The notes: generated by a model not told the origin, from the letters alone. A stretch of 64,000 bases of DNA from Methanosarcina sp. KYL-1 (GCF_024372725.1 NZ_VOUA01000012.1:31619-95618); one strand, 5' to 3'. Positions 1-8,367 are shown, numbered from the stretch's first letter. A program made the numbers and translations.

Positions 1-143
1 TCCGGCGGAATTTTGGTAGCTTTCTGGTGCATCTGGGTCCCGTCAGCCCTGTAAGCGACAAAACGGATATTATGCCGGGTTTTATTTTTAATTATGGCCA
101 GTATACCACTCCCCTGATTTTGAAAATATAGGATAGACCCCAA
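1..143 (-). CDS. possible 5' part of an unrecognised gene running off the window
   Basis: A minus-strand frame stays open from a possible TTG start at 143 to the window edge (47 codons), with no stop. The predicted peptide includes RHNIRFVAYRADGTQ. I do not recognise the family. There is no convincing Shine-Dalgarno sequence before the TTG, and no upstream promoter stands out, so this may be a chance open frame or the remnant of a gene. Confidence 0.2.
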   Translation of the reverse strand, partial: MGSILYFQNQGSGILAIIKNKTRHNIRFVAYRADGTQMHQKATKIPP

Positions 144-294
144 TTACGGAAAATTATGATATGGATTTAATTCAAAAAAGTAAATACTTTTGGAAGCACA
201 GTTCCTTAAATTAGTTCTGTTACCGAAAGCGGTTCTGCAGGAAAGCTTTTCCGGAACTGCAGAAAAGGCCCCTCCCCGGATGAAGTTGATATTT

Positions 295-374
295 ACAAAG
301 AAATAAAAAGGTACAAAGAAATAAAAAGGGAATGAAGGCAGCTGGAGGCCGGGATTTCAGCTTTAGACCCGGCC
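295..374 (-). terminator. terminator of the mtx operon
   Basis: Just past the mtxH stop, the minus-strand transcript would form a hairpin with a perfect 7-bp GC stem (GGCCGGG at 347-353 with CCCGGCC at 368-374). It then runs into two copies of a T-rich 17-bp sequence (ACAAAGAAATAAAAAGG on plus, 295-328), giving U-tracts. Further on, 233-264 holds a second inverted repeat (TTCTGCAG / CTGCAGAA with an inner GGAAA/TTTCC) that could back up termination. Confidence 0.6.
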
Positions 375-385
375 TGCTGCTTCAT

Positions 386-1318
386 TCAGACAAGCAGGTG
401 GATAGGGTGCCGGGAAGCGGGTTCTATGTCAAGGTCTGCGACAGCCTCTGCGATCATGATATCGCCCATGGCAGCCATGGGGAAGATGTAGGGAGCGTAT
501 TCGATTGGCCCGTAGAGGATGAAGTCCCCGGTAGCGGCCTGCTGCAGGCAGGTTGAACCGATGTCGCAAATTTTGTACAGGACGGGGTCTTTTTCTTTCT
601 GCTGCTTCAACCAGTTCCAGGCGGAAGGGGCGTTATGGATTCCCGAGCCAGTGGGATGTCCCCATTTTGCTTTTGCGGTGATGGTCATCCTGAGGGCAAT
701 TCCTGCCCCGTTTCCCATGGGGGTAATGCTGGGGTCAATCAGCTTGTTGACTATCCCGCACCTGTCAGCTATGGGAAGCAGCCCCTCTTCCAGGAGGCCT
801 GCCCCGGTTTCCAGCATCTCCATCCTGCCCTGCAAGGAAGAGTCAACCGCATTGAAACCCAGGATGATTGAGCTGTCGATGTCGGAGAGGGCAAGGGCCT
901 CGATTTCGGAAGGGGTGATGCTCATGTTTATGGAGTTGTAGACCGCCCTGTCCGCAAGCCCTACCTCGCTCACGTACTCAGCTGCAAAGGAGCGCACATT
1001 TCCTTCGGAGGAGTCGACCAGGAAGGGGGCGTCCGAAATTTCAGCGATAAAATCAATGTAGCGGGCGATGCTCTCCGGAGTGGTCCCGTAGATATGGACC
1101 ATGTGCGGGTTTCCGGTCTCTTCCGAACCCGCCTCCTGCAGATTCACAAGCTCTTCGGCAGCGGCCCGGTCAAAAAGCCCTTTTGCAGCGTCTTCCACAA
1201 TGCCGTGTTTGTTGTAAAAAATAGTCCCTGCAAGCACGGTCGGGAGCTCTCCTGGCTGCCCGCCTATCTTTACTCCTGCAATGTTAACGATTTCCTGTTC
1301 TTTCTGGAACTTAAACAT
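386..1318 (-). CDS. mtxH: MtrH-like methyltransferase, MtxH
   Basis: This 310-residue protein resembles MtrH, the subunit of tetrahydromethanopterin S-methyltransferase that moves the methyl group between methyl-tetrahydro(sarcina)methanopterin and the corrinoid of MtrA. It is soluble with no membrane segment and carries family-like stretches such as FKFQKEQEIVNIAG at the N-terminus and FLVDSSEGNVR. It starts at ATG 1318 after the Shine-Dalgarno GAGGGAG. It is the last gene of mtxX-mtxA-mtxH, without the membrane subunits MtrCDEFG, so it is the paralogous Mtx copy and not the energy-conserving Mtr complex. The substrate in vivo is not known; a role in feeding methyl groups to or from a corrinoid protein is inferred from the pairing with mtxA. 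Confidence 0.88.
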   Translation of the reverse strand: MFKFQKEQEIVNIAGVKIGGQPGELPTVLAGTIFYNKHGIVEDAAKGLFDRAAAEELVNLQEAGSEETGNPHMVHIYGTTPESIARYIDFIAEISDAPFLVDSSEGNVRSFAAEYVSEVGLADRAVYNSINMSITPSEIEALALSDIDSSIILGFNAVDSSLQGRMEMLETGAGLLEEGLLPIADRCGIVNKLIDPSITPMGNGAGIALRMTITAKAKWGHPTGSGIHNAPSAWNWLKQQKEKDPVLYKICDIGSTCLQQAATGDFILYGPIEYAPYIFPMAAMGDIMIAEAVADLDIEPASRHPIHLLV

Positions 1319-1504
1319 CTTTACTCCCTCAAAATTAACCTGCTAATGAATCAACCTGTTAAAAATCAACCTGCTAATGAATCAGTTCCTTTCTGGCAGA
1401 TTTCTCTTTATGTTAAATGTTTGTAAATGCTGGGCTGTTAACGCTGTTTTCGGGTGCTCATAAAGTATGAAATATATTAAAAACTAAAAGTATTTTCCCA
1501 GGGC
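1319..1504. repeat. mtxA-mtxH spacer with a direct repeat
   Basis: The 186-bp spacer between mtxA and mtxH contains the 17-bp direct repeat AACCTGCTAATGAATCA twice at roughly 1338-1385, separated by a third partial copy (AACCTGTTAAAAATCA). It precedes the mtxH Shine-Dalgarno. No promoter is obvious. Confidence 0.5.
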
Positions 1505-2098
1505 TCAGAGACTTTCAGCCGGGCAGATAATTCCTGCCTTTGCATCCATTACGAATTCTCCGGAAATTATCACGTCCCCGGAAACCGGAGCTACAAGGGA
1601 AACCTGCCTTTTTTTCAGGGAACAGACGACAAGGGGTTCTTCCGGATAGGCTTCTTCCCGGTTTTTGTAGTCGTCCACGATTTTCCGGATTTCTTCCTGG
1701 TCGGTGAGCCCTATGCGGTCGATCAGGACAACCTGCTGCTGGAAGCGCTCGACGGCTTCTGCTGAGATGTTTTCTATGAAGGGAATTGCACCTTCGGAGC
1801 CTACAATTCTTCCCCTTTCATCGATACCGTTTGCATGAATTGCAAGGAGGGAATGGCCTGCCAGGTGGCCCCTTGATTCGGCTCCGCAGACCAGGATATA
1901 CCTTATGTTAGAATTCGAAATCGTATTCACTATGATTTTTTCGACCCCCAGGTTTTCGGTTTTTGAGCTCCCCCAGAGGGCGACTTCCGGATAGGCTTCG
2001 AGGTGGCTTGCCAGGGTCACAACCGCAACCCTGGCTTCGGGGTTTCCTACAATGTAATCTCCTTTTACCACCGGCCAGTTATCTGCAATAACCTTCAA
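1505..2098 (-). CDS. mtxA: MtrA-like corrinoid protein, MtxA
   Basis: A 197-residue protein matching the cytoplasmic, cobamide-binding domain of MtrA. It has the conserved start DNWPVVKGDYIVGNP, the corrinoid-site region LVCGAESRGHLAGHSLLA with His candidates for the cobalt ligand, and EGAIPFIENI. Unlike true MtrA (about 240 residues) it ends without the C-terminal membrane anchor, so it should be soluble. The start is TTG at 2098: the Shine-Dalgarno GGTGAT lies 6 nt before it and no ATG fits. Its neighbours mtxX and mtxH suggest it carries methyl groups for MtxH. Confidence 0.88.
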   Translation of the reverse strand: MKVIADNWPVVKGDYIVGNPEARVAVVTLASHLEAYPEVALWGSSKTENLGVEKIIVNTISNSNIRYILVCGAESRGHLAGHSLLAIHANGIDERGRIVGSEGAIPFIENISAEAVERFQQQVVLIDRIGLTDQEEIRKIVDDYKNREEAYPEEPLVVCSLKKRQVSLVAPVSGDVIISGEFVMDAKAGIICPAESL

Positions 2099-2147
2099 TA
2101 AATCACCTTTAATGAAATTCCCTTGATTATTTCCAATAAATCTCTTT

Positions 2148-2203
2148 AATGAATTTCTTTCAATGAATTTCTTTCAATGAATTTCTTTCAATGAATTTCC
2201 TTT
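2148..2203. repeat. 14-bp tandem repeat at the end of mtxX
   Basis: Four head-to-tail copies of AATGAATTTCTTTC (plus strand), the last imperfect. The array starts in the mtxX-mtxA spacer and covers the mtxX stop codon and last codons. On the minus strand each copy contains CATTGA, so each repeat can supply a His-stop in one frame. Confidence 0.85.
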
Positions 2204-3057
2204 AACGAATCTTTTTTCCTTTCTTTGTTCAGGTGGGAAAGTGCACTTGCAAGCATTATGGCTTTCGTGAAATGTCCGCCTACTCTTGAAGTGTCCACAA
2301 ACACGTAATCATCCATAAGCACCGGAGCCCCGAGTCCGTCTCCTCCTCCCAGGAAAGCGATGGTCCGGAAGATCAGGTTTCCAGAAATCCCGTCCGGGGC
2401 AAGGATAAAGTTTGACTCCTTTATGGCATCTTCTATAAGAATGGTATGGTGCTTTGCATTAATCCCCATTTCAAGGGCTCTCCTTGTTACTAGCTCCCCG
2501 TCCGCAAGGGTCCGGTCAACCCGGCGGTCCCTCCCGATATCGCCCATCCTGCCCCCGGAAAGCACGCCGACTGCAGGCTCAATCCCGAACCTCCTTATGT
2601 GTTCGGCACCCAGGCTTATCATTCGGAGTTTGTCTGCAATGGAGTTACCTTCATCGATTCCCACAGGGGCGAGAAAGAAAGGTGTCCCGTCAACCGTCAG
2701 GAGCAGGGCAAGCCGGCATACTTTCTTCATGCCTAGAGCCTGTTTTAGTTCGGAAAGGGCTCCTGAGGCTTTGGCAGTCCCCCTGATTGCAGCATCGACC
2801 TGTCTTGAAACCAGGAGGTCGGAAAGGGCTTTTTCAGGGTCTTCGGTGTCAATTACCTCAAGTTTGGTCCCTATCTCGTCGATCTCCTTTTTGTTTCCTA
2901 CAAGGACGACCTGTGCAAAGCCCATTTCCTGGGCTCTCCATGCACTTTCAAGAATTTTGGGGGTAGGCTCCCTGATTCCCATAGCCACCCTTGCCCTGTT
3001 TATCCGGGCCCGGCTTTCGATAGCCTTCAGGAGGGCATCCATGCCATTATTTTCCAT
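2188..3057 (-). CDS. mtxX: MtxX, methanogenesis marker protein 4
   Basis: A 289-residue protein of the MtxX / methanogenesis-marker 4 family. It has a phosphate-acetyltransferase-like fold signature (VVLVGNKKEI, VGVLSGGRMGDIGRD, NFILAPDGISGNLIFRT, FVDTSRVGGHFTKAIMLAS). It was named as a putative methyltransferase because of its operon, but the sequence looks like a phosphotransacylase relative, so the reaction is unproven. It is the first gene of mtxXAH and faces away from rfcL. ATG 3057 is the natural start, with a weak Shine-Dalgarno; ATG five codons in is an alternative. Confidence 0.85.
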   Translation of the reverse strand: MENNGMDALLKAIESRARINRARVAMGIREPTPKILESAWRAQEMGFAQVVLVGNKKEIDEIGTKLEVIDTEDPEKALSDLLVSRQVDAAIRGTAKASGALSELKQALGMKKVCRLALLLTVDGTPFFLAPVGIDEGNSIADKLRMISLGAEHIRRFGIEPAVGVLSGGRMGDIGRDRRVDRTLADGELVTRRALEMGINAKHHTILIEDAIKESNFILAPDGISGNLIFRTIAFLGGGDGLGAPVLMDDYVFVDTSRVGGHFTKAIMLASALSHLNKERKKDSLKEIH

Positions 3058-3374
3058 GTCGATCAGAACTGCAGATCATTACTTTTTGGTAAGATTTAAG
3101 GTAGTTCTAAGAATACGATTTTTAGGTAGTTCAAAGAAGAACAGGCACAAACATTAATTAATTTTCGCCTATTTTCTTTGTGGGTAGATATGGCAACTTC
3201 AGCCCTTTTATTATCATGACCAGAAATAATTTTAACACAGACTGGCATGTAAAATTAAACTTCTTTATCCAGAATCAGTATCAGAAGGTATAGCATGAAA
3301 AGCCTTATACATAATAAAAAAAATTAAACATATAAGGTTAATAATGAGTTCTCTTTTTATTGGTATGGTTTAAG
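3058..3374. promoter_or_regulatory. divergent promoter region of mtxX and rfcL
   Basis: 317 bp between divergent genes. For rfcL, the TATA-like ACATATAAGG at about 3328-3337 lies about 40 nt before the start, which predicts a short leader. On the minus side the region before mtxX is AT-rich (AATTAATTAATT near 3150) and could hold its TATA box. No operator-like repeats were seen. Confidence 0.45.
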
Positions 3375-5300
3375 ATGACGTCGGCAATCGAATGGGCTGA
3401 GAAATACCGCCCCCAGACCCTCGCGGATATTGTGGGGAACAAAAAGGCAGTGCATGATTTCCGGAGCTGGGCTGAGGAGTGGCTTTCGGGCATCCCCGAG
3501 AAGAGGGCTGTGATCCTCGAGGGGCCTGCAGGGATTGGGAAAACGTCCAGTGCCCACGCCCTTGCCCGGGATATGGGCTGGGAGGCTATTGAGCTTAACG
3601 CAAGCGACCAGAGGACCGAAGCCGTGATCGAGAAAATTGCGGGGTCGGCAGCTTCTATGAACACCCTCTTTGGGGGAAAACGCCTGATCATTCTGGATGA
3701 AGCGGACAATATCCACGGGACCGCGGACCGGGGCGGGATGCGGGCGATATCCGGGATCATTAAAAATACGCTTCATCCGATCGTACTTATTGCAAACGAC
3801 GTTTACGGGCTCACCCCTACAATCCGGGGGCTCTGCCTGGAAATCAAGTTCGGGTCAGTGCAGAGCCGTTCCATGGTCCCGGCTCTGAAGAAGGTCTGCG
3901 ATGCCGAGGGCATCCGCTGTAGCCCCGAAGCGGTCCAGCAGATTGCGGAAAATGCGGGAGGAGACCTCCGGAGTGCCATGAACGACCTCCAGGCTGCAGC
4001 CAGCGGGAGACAGGTTCTGGAAGCCGAAGACATCAGTACGGCAGGCAGGGACGTAAAGGACAATATTTTCAAGGCAATGCAGAAGATCTTCAAGAGCACT
4101 GACTGCAAAAAGGCCCTTGAAGCTTCACGCGGGCTTGACGAAAGCCCGGAAGACCTGGTGCACTGGATCGATGAAAACCTGCCTATCCAGTATGCGGGAA
4201 AAGGCGGCGAACTCGACGACATCAGGACAGGCTTTGATTATCTCTCAAAGGCGGACCTCTACCTGGGGCGCGTAAAGAGACGCCAGAACTACCGGATGTG
4301 GAGGTATGCCAGCATGCTTATGGTCTGCGGGGCCTCACTTTCGAAGTCCAGGCCCTACCCCGGCTTTATCAAGTACCAGCAGCCTTCGCTCTGGAAGAGG
4401 CTCGGGCAGACCCGGTCAAAACGGGACATGCGGGATAATATTGCTTCAAAGGTAGGGGTACATTCCTTTGAGTCCATGCACTATTCCAGGAGCAGCCTGC
4501 TTGGGCTTTATTCCCGGATGCTAAATGATGAGGCTTATGCTGTTGACATCGCGGCAGGCCTCGGGCTTGAACTTGAAGAGTTAATGTACCTTTCGGGAAG
4601 CAGCAAGGCTAGCAAAAAGCTCCAGAAAATCTATGATGAGGCCCAGGCTTTGCTGATTAGCGGGGACAAAGAGGGGGCCAGGGAACCCGAATTCTTCAAG
4701 CAACCGGAAAAACCAGGGAAAAAGCAGATGTCTCTGGACTGTCCGGCTCCATCAGAGCCCGCAAAAAAGGCCTCTTCCCTTCCTGAGATCTCAGTTGTCA
4801 CCGGACTCGATATACATGTTTCTCCAGATTCTGAAGGAAAGCAGAGGACCCTTAATTTCGGGTTTGCTGCTTCCCCTGAAGAACCCCGGAAACCGGAAAC
4901 AGAAGAAAAGAAGTCCTTTGTCGGCTTTGAATACGTGGAAAGTAAGGCCTTTGAAAGTAATAATTCTGAAAGTAAAGCTCTTGAATGTAATTTTCCGGAC
5001 CGAAAGGTTTCAGGTTCTGGAGTTTCTGAAAAGAGGGGCTCAGCTGATTCCGTAACTGAAGAAAGGAATGCCATTACTGTTTTGGACCCAGTGGAAAGGA
5101 AAGTCCCTGCTGGCCCGCCACTTCCGGAAAAGAATGCCTTTACCGATTCGACCTTTCCAAATAAGAAAACTTCTGTGGTCCCGAAGCTTTCTGAAAAGAA
5201 AGCTTCCGAGGGCACGGAGTCGGCAGGCCTTCCTGAAGTGGAAAGCGAAGCTCCTAAAAAAGCCGAACAGAAAACGCAAAAAACACTGTTCGACTTTTAA
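3375..5300 (+). CDS. rfcL: replication factor C large subunit
   Basis: RfcL is the large subunit of the archaeal clamp loader that opens PCNA and loads it at primer-template junctions. The AAA+ module begins [20 protein letters not shown], has Walker [10 protein letters not shown] and Walker B IILDEADN, and is followed by the helical RFC collar. The last 200 or so residues are a low-complexity, Ser/Glu/Lys-rich tail with degenerate repeats of the type SEKKA. It ends in QKTLFDF, a good PCNA-interacting (PIP) box. The tail makes this protein (641 residues) longer than typical archaeal RfcL of about 480-600. ATG 3375 fits the family N-terminus better than the upstream in-frame TTG at 3360. rfcS is not in the window. 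Confidence 0.95.
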   Translation: MTSAIEWAEKYRPQTLADIVGNKKAVHDFRSWAEEWLSGIPEKRAVILEGPAGIGKTSSAHALARDMGWEAIELNASDQRTEAVIEKIAGSAASMNTLFGGKRLIILDEADNIHGTADRGGMRAISGIIKNTLHPIVLIANDVYGLTPTIRGLCLEIKFGSVQSRSMVPALKKVCDAEGIRCSPEAVQQIAENAGGDLRSAMNDLQAAASGRQVLEAEDISTAGRDVKDNIFKAMQKIFKSTDCKKALEASRGLDESPEDLVHWIDENLPIQYAGKGGELDDIRTGFDYLSKADLYLGRVKRRQNYRMWRYASMLMVCGASLSKSRPYPGFIKYQQPSLWKRLGQTRSKRDMRDNIASKVGVHSFESMHYSRSSLLGLYSRMLNDEAYAVDIAAGLGLELEELMYLSGSSKASKKLQKIYDEAQALLISGDKEGAREPEFFKQPEKPGKKQMSLDCPAPSEPAKKASSLPEISVVTGLDIHVSPDSEGKQRTLNFGFAASPEEPRKPETEEKKSFVGFEYVESKAFESNNSESKALECNFPDRKVSGSGVSEKRGSADSVTEERNAITVLDPVERKVPAGPPLPEKNAFTDSTFPNKKTSVVPKLSEKKASEGTESAGLPEVESEAPKKAEQKTQKTLFDF

Positions 5301-5366
5301 ATCATTTTTCAGGTCTTTTGTGGCTTAGAAGTCGGAATAGCTACAGAATTATTTGGGGAATTTTTG

Positions 5367-5446
5367 TGTGAGCGAGTCTGGGGGTTGACTTAAAAGAAGA
5401 AGTTTTGGGGATGTTCTTGGGAAGTGGGGGTATGGACCCGCTCACA
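5367..5446 (-). ncRNA. putative C-rich small RNA, copy 1
   Basis: The minus-strand RNA would be about 80 nt, opening with UGUGAGCGGGUC and closing with GACUCGCUCACA, a 12-bp stem. The one deviation from perfect symmetry is a G-U wobble in the minus-strand RNA but an A-C clash in the plus-strand RNA, which favours minus transcription. The loop is unstructured and has four C-runs (5, 3, 4, 5). On the minus strand a TATA box (TATTTATAA, 5469-5477 on plus) lies about 30 nt before the first G, the normal archaeal distance to a start site. No known family is asserted. Confidence 0.6.
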
Positions 5447-5573
5447 TAGACTATATATGGAAATTTACTTATAAATACTTTTTTAATATATTAAAAAATA
5501 TTTTTACTCGTTGACATAATGGATAATATATTTTGAAGGATAACATTTTCTGCAGGAACTTTTGCAGTCTCAA

Positions 5574-5590
5574 GTGAGCGGGGTGGAATC
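5574..5590 (-). repeat. half copy of the C-rich element
   Basis: GTGAGCGGGGTGG on plus matches the GTGAGCGGGTTGG end of the other copies. The matching ACCCGCTCAC arm, the G-runs and the TATA box are all missing, so this looks like a decayed copy that kept only its 3' arm. Confidence 0.4.
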
Positions 5591-5711
5591 CGGAGTACGC
5601 GTGCGGATGCAGATGGCAGGCAATGCATAACCAGGCCTGGAAAGAGAATGGGATGTTTCTCTCAGGTTTCAGGAAAAGTTCGAAAAGTGGCCAGAAAGGT
5701 TGAAAAGAAGG

Positions 5712-5805
5712 TGTGAGCGGGTTGGAGTGTTTTTGGGAATATTTGGGGGAATAGTTGGGGGATATGAGTTTGGGGGGTTATACTTTGAAAAGAGACCCGC
5801 TCACA
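5712..5805 (-). ncRNA. putative C-rich small RNA, copy 2
   Basis: About 94 nt on the minus strand. The outer stem pairs UGUGAGCGGGU with ACCCGCUCACA (11 bp). The loop has four C-runs (6, 5, 5, 3) set in A/U-rich spacers. A minus-strand TATA box (TATTTATAT; plus 5827-5835) lies 29 nt before the first G of GTGAGCGGG, as in the other copies. The DNA after the 3' arm is pyrimidine-rich and could terminate the transcript. Confidence 0.6.
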
Positions 5806-6439
5806 GAGCATCTGTACCATCACATCATATAAATACTTTTTCCTTATATATTGTATATTTTATAATTCGGGCATGTATCTTTATTTTTAAAAATGTTCTC
5901 CCAGGTCCTCTCGTCCGTCTTTCAATATGTGGCTCTTTCGATATGGCAAAATAAGCTACATGCACGTATTTCTCTCCAATTCAAAGAGTTATTTAAAGGG
6001 TATTTGCCCTTCTGAAGAAAGTCGGTTTTTCCTGTGACAAGTTACAGGCCGGGTGCAAAAATGAAGTGTAAAAGCATTGAGGGAGCATTGGAGGAGGATT
6101 TCTATTTTTGGGTTGAATCCTTTTTTGTTTTAATCTTTTTTTTGAACTTTTTAGTATTAATTGCCTGGTTTATCTGGCAGTGGGGATGTCAGCTGAAAAA
6201 AATGAATAGCTTTTTGAGTTTTCTATGGGGACGAGAGTCTTGCATTCGGAACGTGACAATTTTATATTGAATATATATAATTTTCTCTTTATGCTAATCT
6301 CCGGATGCAAGGATTAAAGGCAGGAATACCGCTTCTGCCCATCTGAATAAACACTCACTTTCGCCGGTTATAGGGTTATCGGAGAAAAAGTCGGTACATT
6401 AATCATTACGAAAATCAGTAAGAATCAGTAAGAATCATA

Positions 6440-6513
6440 GTGAGCGGGTTGGGGAGTATGAATTGGGGGTGTTGGGGGGTTGGGGTTATCTTACAAAATA
6501 GAGACCCGCTCAC
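6440..6513 (-). ncRNA. putative C-rich small RNA, copy 3
   Basis: About 74 nt on the minus strand, the shortest copy. The outer stem pairs GUGAGCGGGU with ACCCGCUCAC. The loop holds C-runs of 4, 6, 5 and 4. A minus-strand TATA box (TATTTATA; plus 6537-6544) is 29 nt upstream. Loop length and spacer sequence differ between copies, while the stem, C-run number and promoter distance are kept, as expected if the RNA is what matters. Confidence 0.6.
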
Positions 6514-6814
6514 AAATACCTTTCATGTTGATATACTATAAATATTTGTTGCTCTGTTCCACTCTGGTTTTTTGTGGATGGCTGAAAACCCCACTTTTTG
6601 GGAAAATATATTTTTTCGGGGCTAATTCTATCATTTTTTTAGATTCTACCCTGATATCATCCTAAATTAGATGCAATCCCTTTAAAGAATATGAGAAACT
6701 TGCCCTGTATTCTTTTCTAAAGTTCATTTGCAATCAAAAACAATATATATAACTAATGCCTTTTTGGTCTTGCATTAAGAGCAAGCTTCTGAAAATGCAT
6801 GTGAATGGCAAAAT

Positions 6815-6888
6815 GGGCTCGTGGTCTAGTCGGTCATGACATCGCCTTTACACGGCGGGGATCCTGAGTTCGAATCTCAGCGGGCCCA
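6815..6888 (+). tRNA. tRNA-Val (anticodon TAC)
   Basis: A full cloverleaf: acceptor GGGCTCG pairs with CGGGCCC, the D arm is GTCT/TGAC, the anticodon stem TCGCC/GGCGG holds the loop TTTACAC with anticodon TAC, and the T arm is CTGAG-TTCGAAT-CTCAG. The discriminator base is A and CCA is not encoded. A TATA-like box at 6743-6752 suggests a leader of about 45 nt. The T-rich run from 6890 probably ends transcription. Confidence 0.96.
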
Positions 6889-7573
6889 TACCCTTTTAAA
6901 TCCTTCTTTTTTGATTATATGGTTTTTTAATACCTTCTTTTCAAGTTTCTCAATTCTCGATTCAATGTCAGATTTAGCGGTGGGTTATACAACTTCTATA
7001 TTACTATCAAATCTTCATACAGGGAAATTGCCTTATAATCCTGTATTTGCCTTAAGGAATCAGTATTTGGCTACTTGATATAAAATTGTTATACCACTCT
7101 TTTTTCCGGGTTATGCCCCAGTTTAACTCTATATAGAAAGTTCACTTTAAAAATAAATCCTTGGTGAAGATTCATTTAAATTTTCAGAGGGCAGGGAATG
7201 AATGTGGCTCTTCTTCGTATTCCCTGATAAGATGATTCAATTCAATGTATTAATTGGTTTTTGGGAGGGATACTCACTCAAAAAACCAGGAAACATTAAT
7301 TCTACAAGGTGCAAGGCTACAAAAAAGATGTTGAGCTCCTGTTTGAGGCAACAGGACTGCTTTTACGTCTAGATGAAAACTCTTTTTCGGTTGAGTTGAT
7401 GAGAAAAATCCTGACGTCGTTTTTGAAAGAGATAGGAAGGAGGCCCCCAAATTCATTTTATTGGCATGAAAGTACTGTGACTTGAAAAGTACTTTCATTT
7501 ATTTGAGCCTGCTATTCGAAGAATACCACGTTCATTTTTGTTACTGCTTTTTTAGGTTATGTTCCTTCCGATC
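6889..7573. other. spacer after the tRNA gene
   Basis: 685 bp, mostly AT-rich. It starts with T-rich DNA that fits termination of the tRNA transcript. It includes one coding-like fragment (7300-7485, separate entry). Nothing else could be supported. Confidence 0.5.
7300..7485 (+). pseudogene. coding-like fragment without a start codon
   Basis: After a stop at 7297-7299, a plus-strand frame stays open for 61 codons. Its composition looks like protein: YKKDVELLFEATGLLLRLDE, then FSVELMRKILTSFLKEIG. There is no ATG and no Shine-Dalgarno at its beginning. I do not recognise the family. It may be the remnant of a gene whose 5' part is gone; a chance open frame is the alternative. Confidence 0.3.
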
Positions 7574-8269
7574 TCATTCCTTCTGTTTCTTCTTTGATTT
7601 ATACATTAGAAGTCCAGCGGCCAGTAACAGCCCAAGGCCACATGCAATTATCAGCATAGTGTTGGAGCCTTCGTCAACAGGAATTGATTTTTCATGTGCG
7701 CTGGAGGTGGCGGCTTCTTCAATTCCAAGGGGAGCTTCAGACTCTATGTCATTTATGGCAGCTTCCTCCTGACTGATGCTTCCTGTTTCGGGTTCTTCAG
7801 CTGCTGCTTTGAAAGAACCGCCCATGCCTCCGGAAACTTTTGGCTTGGCGTTTTCCTCGGATACTTCAGCGTTAATTTTCAGAGTCAGGAATCCGTCGGA
7901 ATCAATATCATTAGTATTAATTACAGGATCCACTTTTACTTTTTCACCGTTTATGTAAAATTCAAGGTCACTATAATCTTCCAGTTCACAGGGAATTGGA
8001 AGTTTGTTGCCGAAACCGTCTCCGTACACTCCTTCAGTCGTCACTACAGTGGAACCTACATCTTCACCGTTGACTTTGACGGTAATCAGAGTTCCTTCGG
8101 GTGCTTTTTCTCCATTTACATATATTTCCCCATCAACATTAATGGGCCGCTCAGGTATCGCTCCCTGAGAATCATCTGCTACAGCAGGGACCACTACCGC
8201 CGCAAATAATAACATCAGGGTCTGAATTATTATTGTAAACTTAATCAATAATTTTTTGCTCCTTATCAT
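7574..8269 (-). CDS. exported, membrane-anchored surface protein
   Basis: A 231-residue protein with a signal-like N-terminus (IRSKKLLIKF then a hydrophobic run ending AVADD). An extracellular region of Ig-like character follows (VNGEKAPEGTLITVKVNGED; YINGEKVKVDP), then an acidic Ala/Glu-rich linker and a C-terminal membrane helix (MLIIACGLGLLLAAGLLMY) with a KSKKKQKE tail. The tail predicts that most of the protein faces outside. ATG 8269 is preferred because GGTGACC sits just before it; the open frame extends 17 codons upstream. It is last in a minus-strand run of three exported proteins. The function is unknown; a cell-envelope role is inferred. Confidence 0.7.
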   Translation of the reverse strand: MIRSKKLLIKFTIIIQTLMLLFAAVVVPAVADDSQGAIPERPINVDGEIYVNGEKAPEGTLITVKVNGEDVGSTVVTTEGVYGDGFGNKLPIPCELEDYSDLEFYINGEKVKVDPVINTNDIDSDGFLTLKINAEVSEENAKPKVSGGMGGSFKAAAEEPETGSISQEEAAINDIESEAPLGIEEAATSSAHEKSIPVDEGSNTMLIIACGLGLLLAAGLLMYKSKKKQKE

Positions 8270-8367
8270 AAGGTCACCGTCCATAAAAAATGTGCATGGT
8301 GAGTTTTGGAAACCCACCACATTCCTTAATTTTTCTTTTCATTTGTCTCCTTTACCGGGATCCGATT

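Larger units (their letters stand above)
5301..6814. other. 1.5-kb gene-free region holding C-rich RNA-like elements
   Basis: No convincing protein gene is present. The region carries three hairpin-closed elements (separate entries), one half copy and AT-rich DNA between them. A TATA-like AATATATATAA at 6743-6752 lies before the tRNA gene. A 78-codon open frame at 6034-6270 with one hydrophobic segment has no good start signal and was not called. Confidence 0.6.

Noticed and set aside
2360..3157. Long plus-strand open frame opposite mtxX
   Set aside because: Mirror of a clear family gene on the other strand; no ribosome site and biased composition.
6034..6270. 78-codon frame with one hydrophobic segment between RNA elements
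   Set aside because: GTG or ATG start without a clear ribosome site, and the composition is that of AT-rich spacer DNA; cannot be supported without conservation data.
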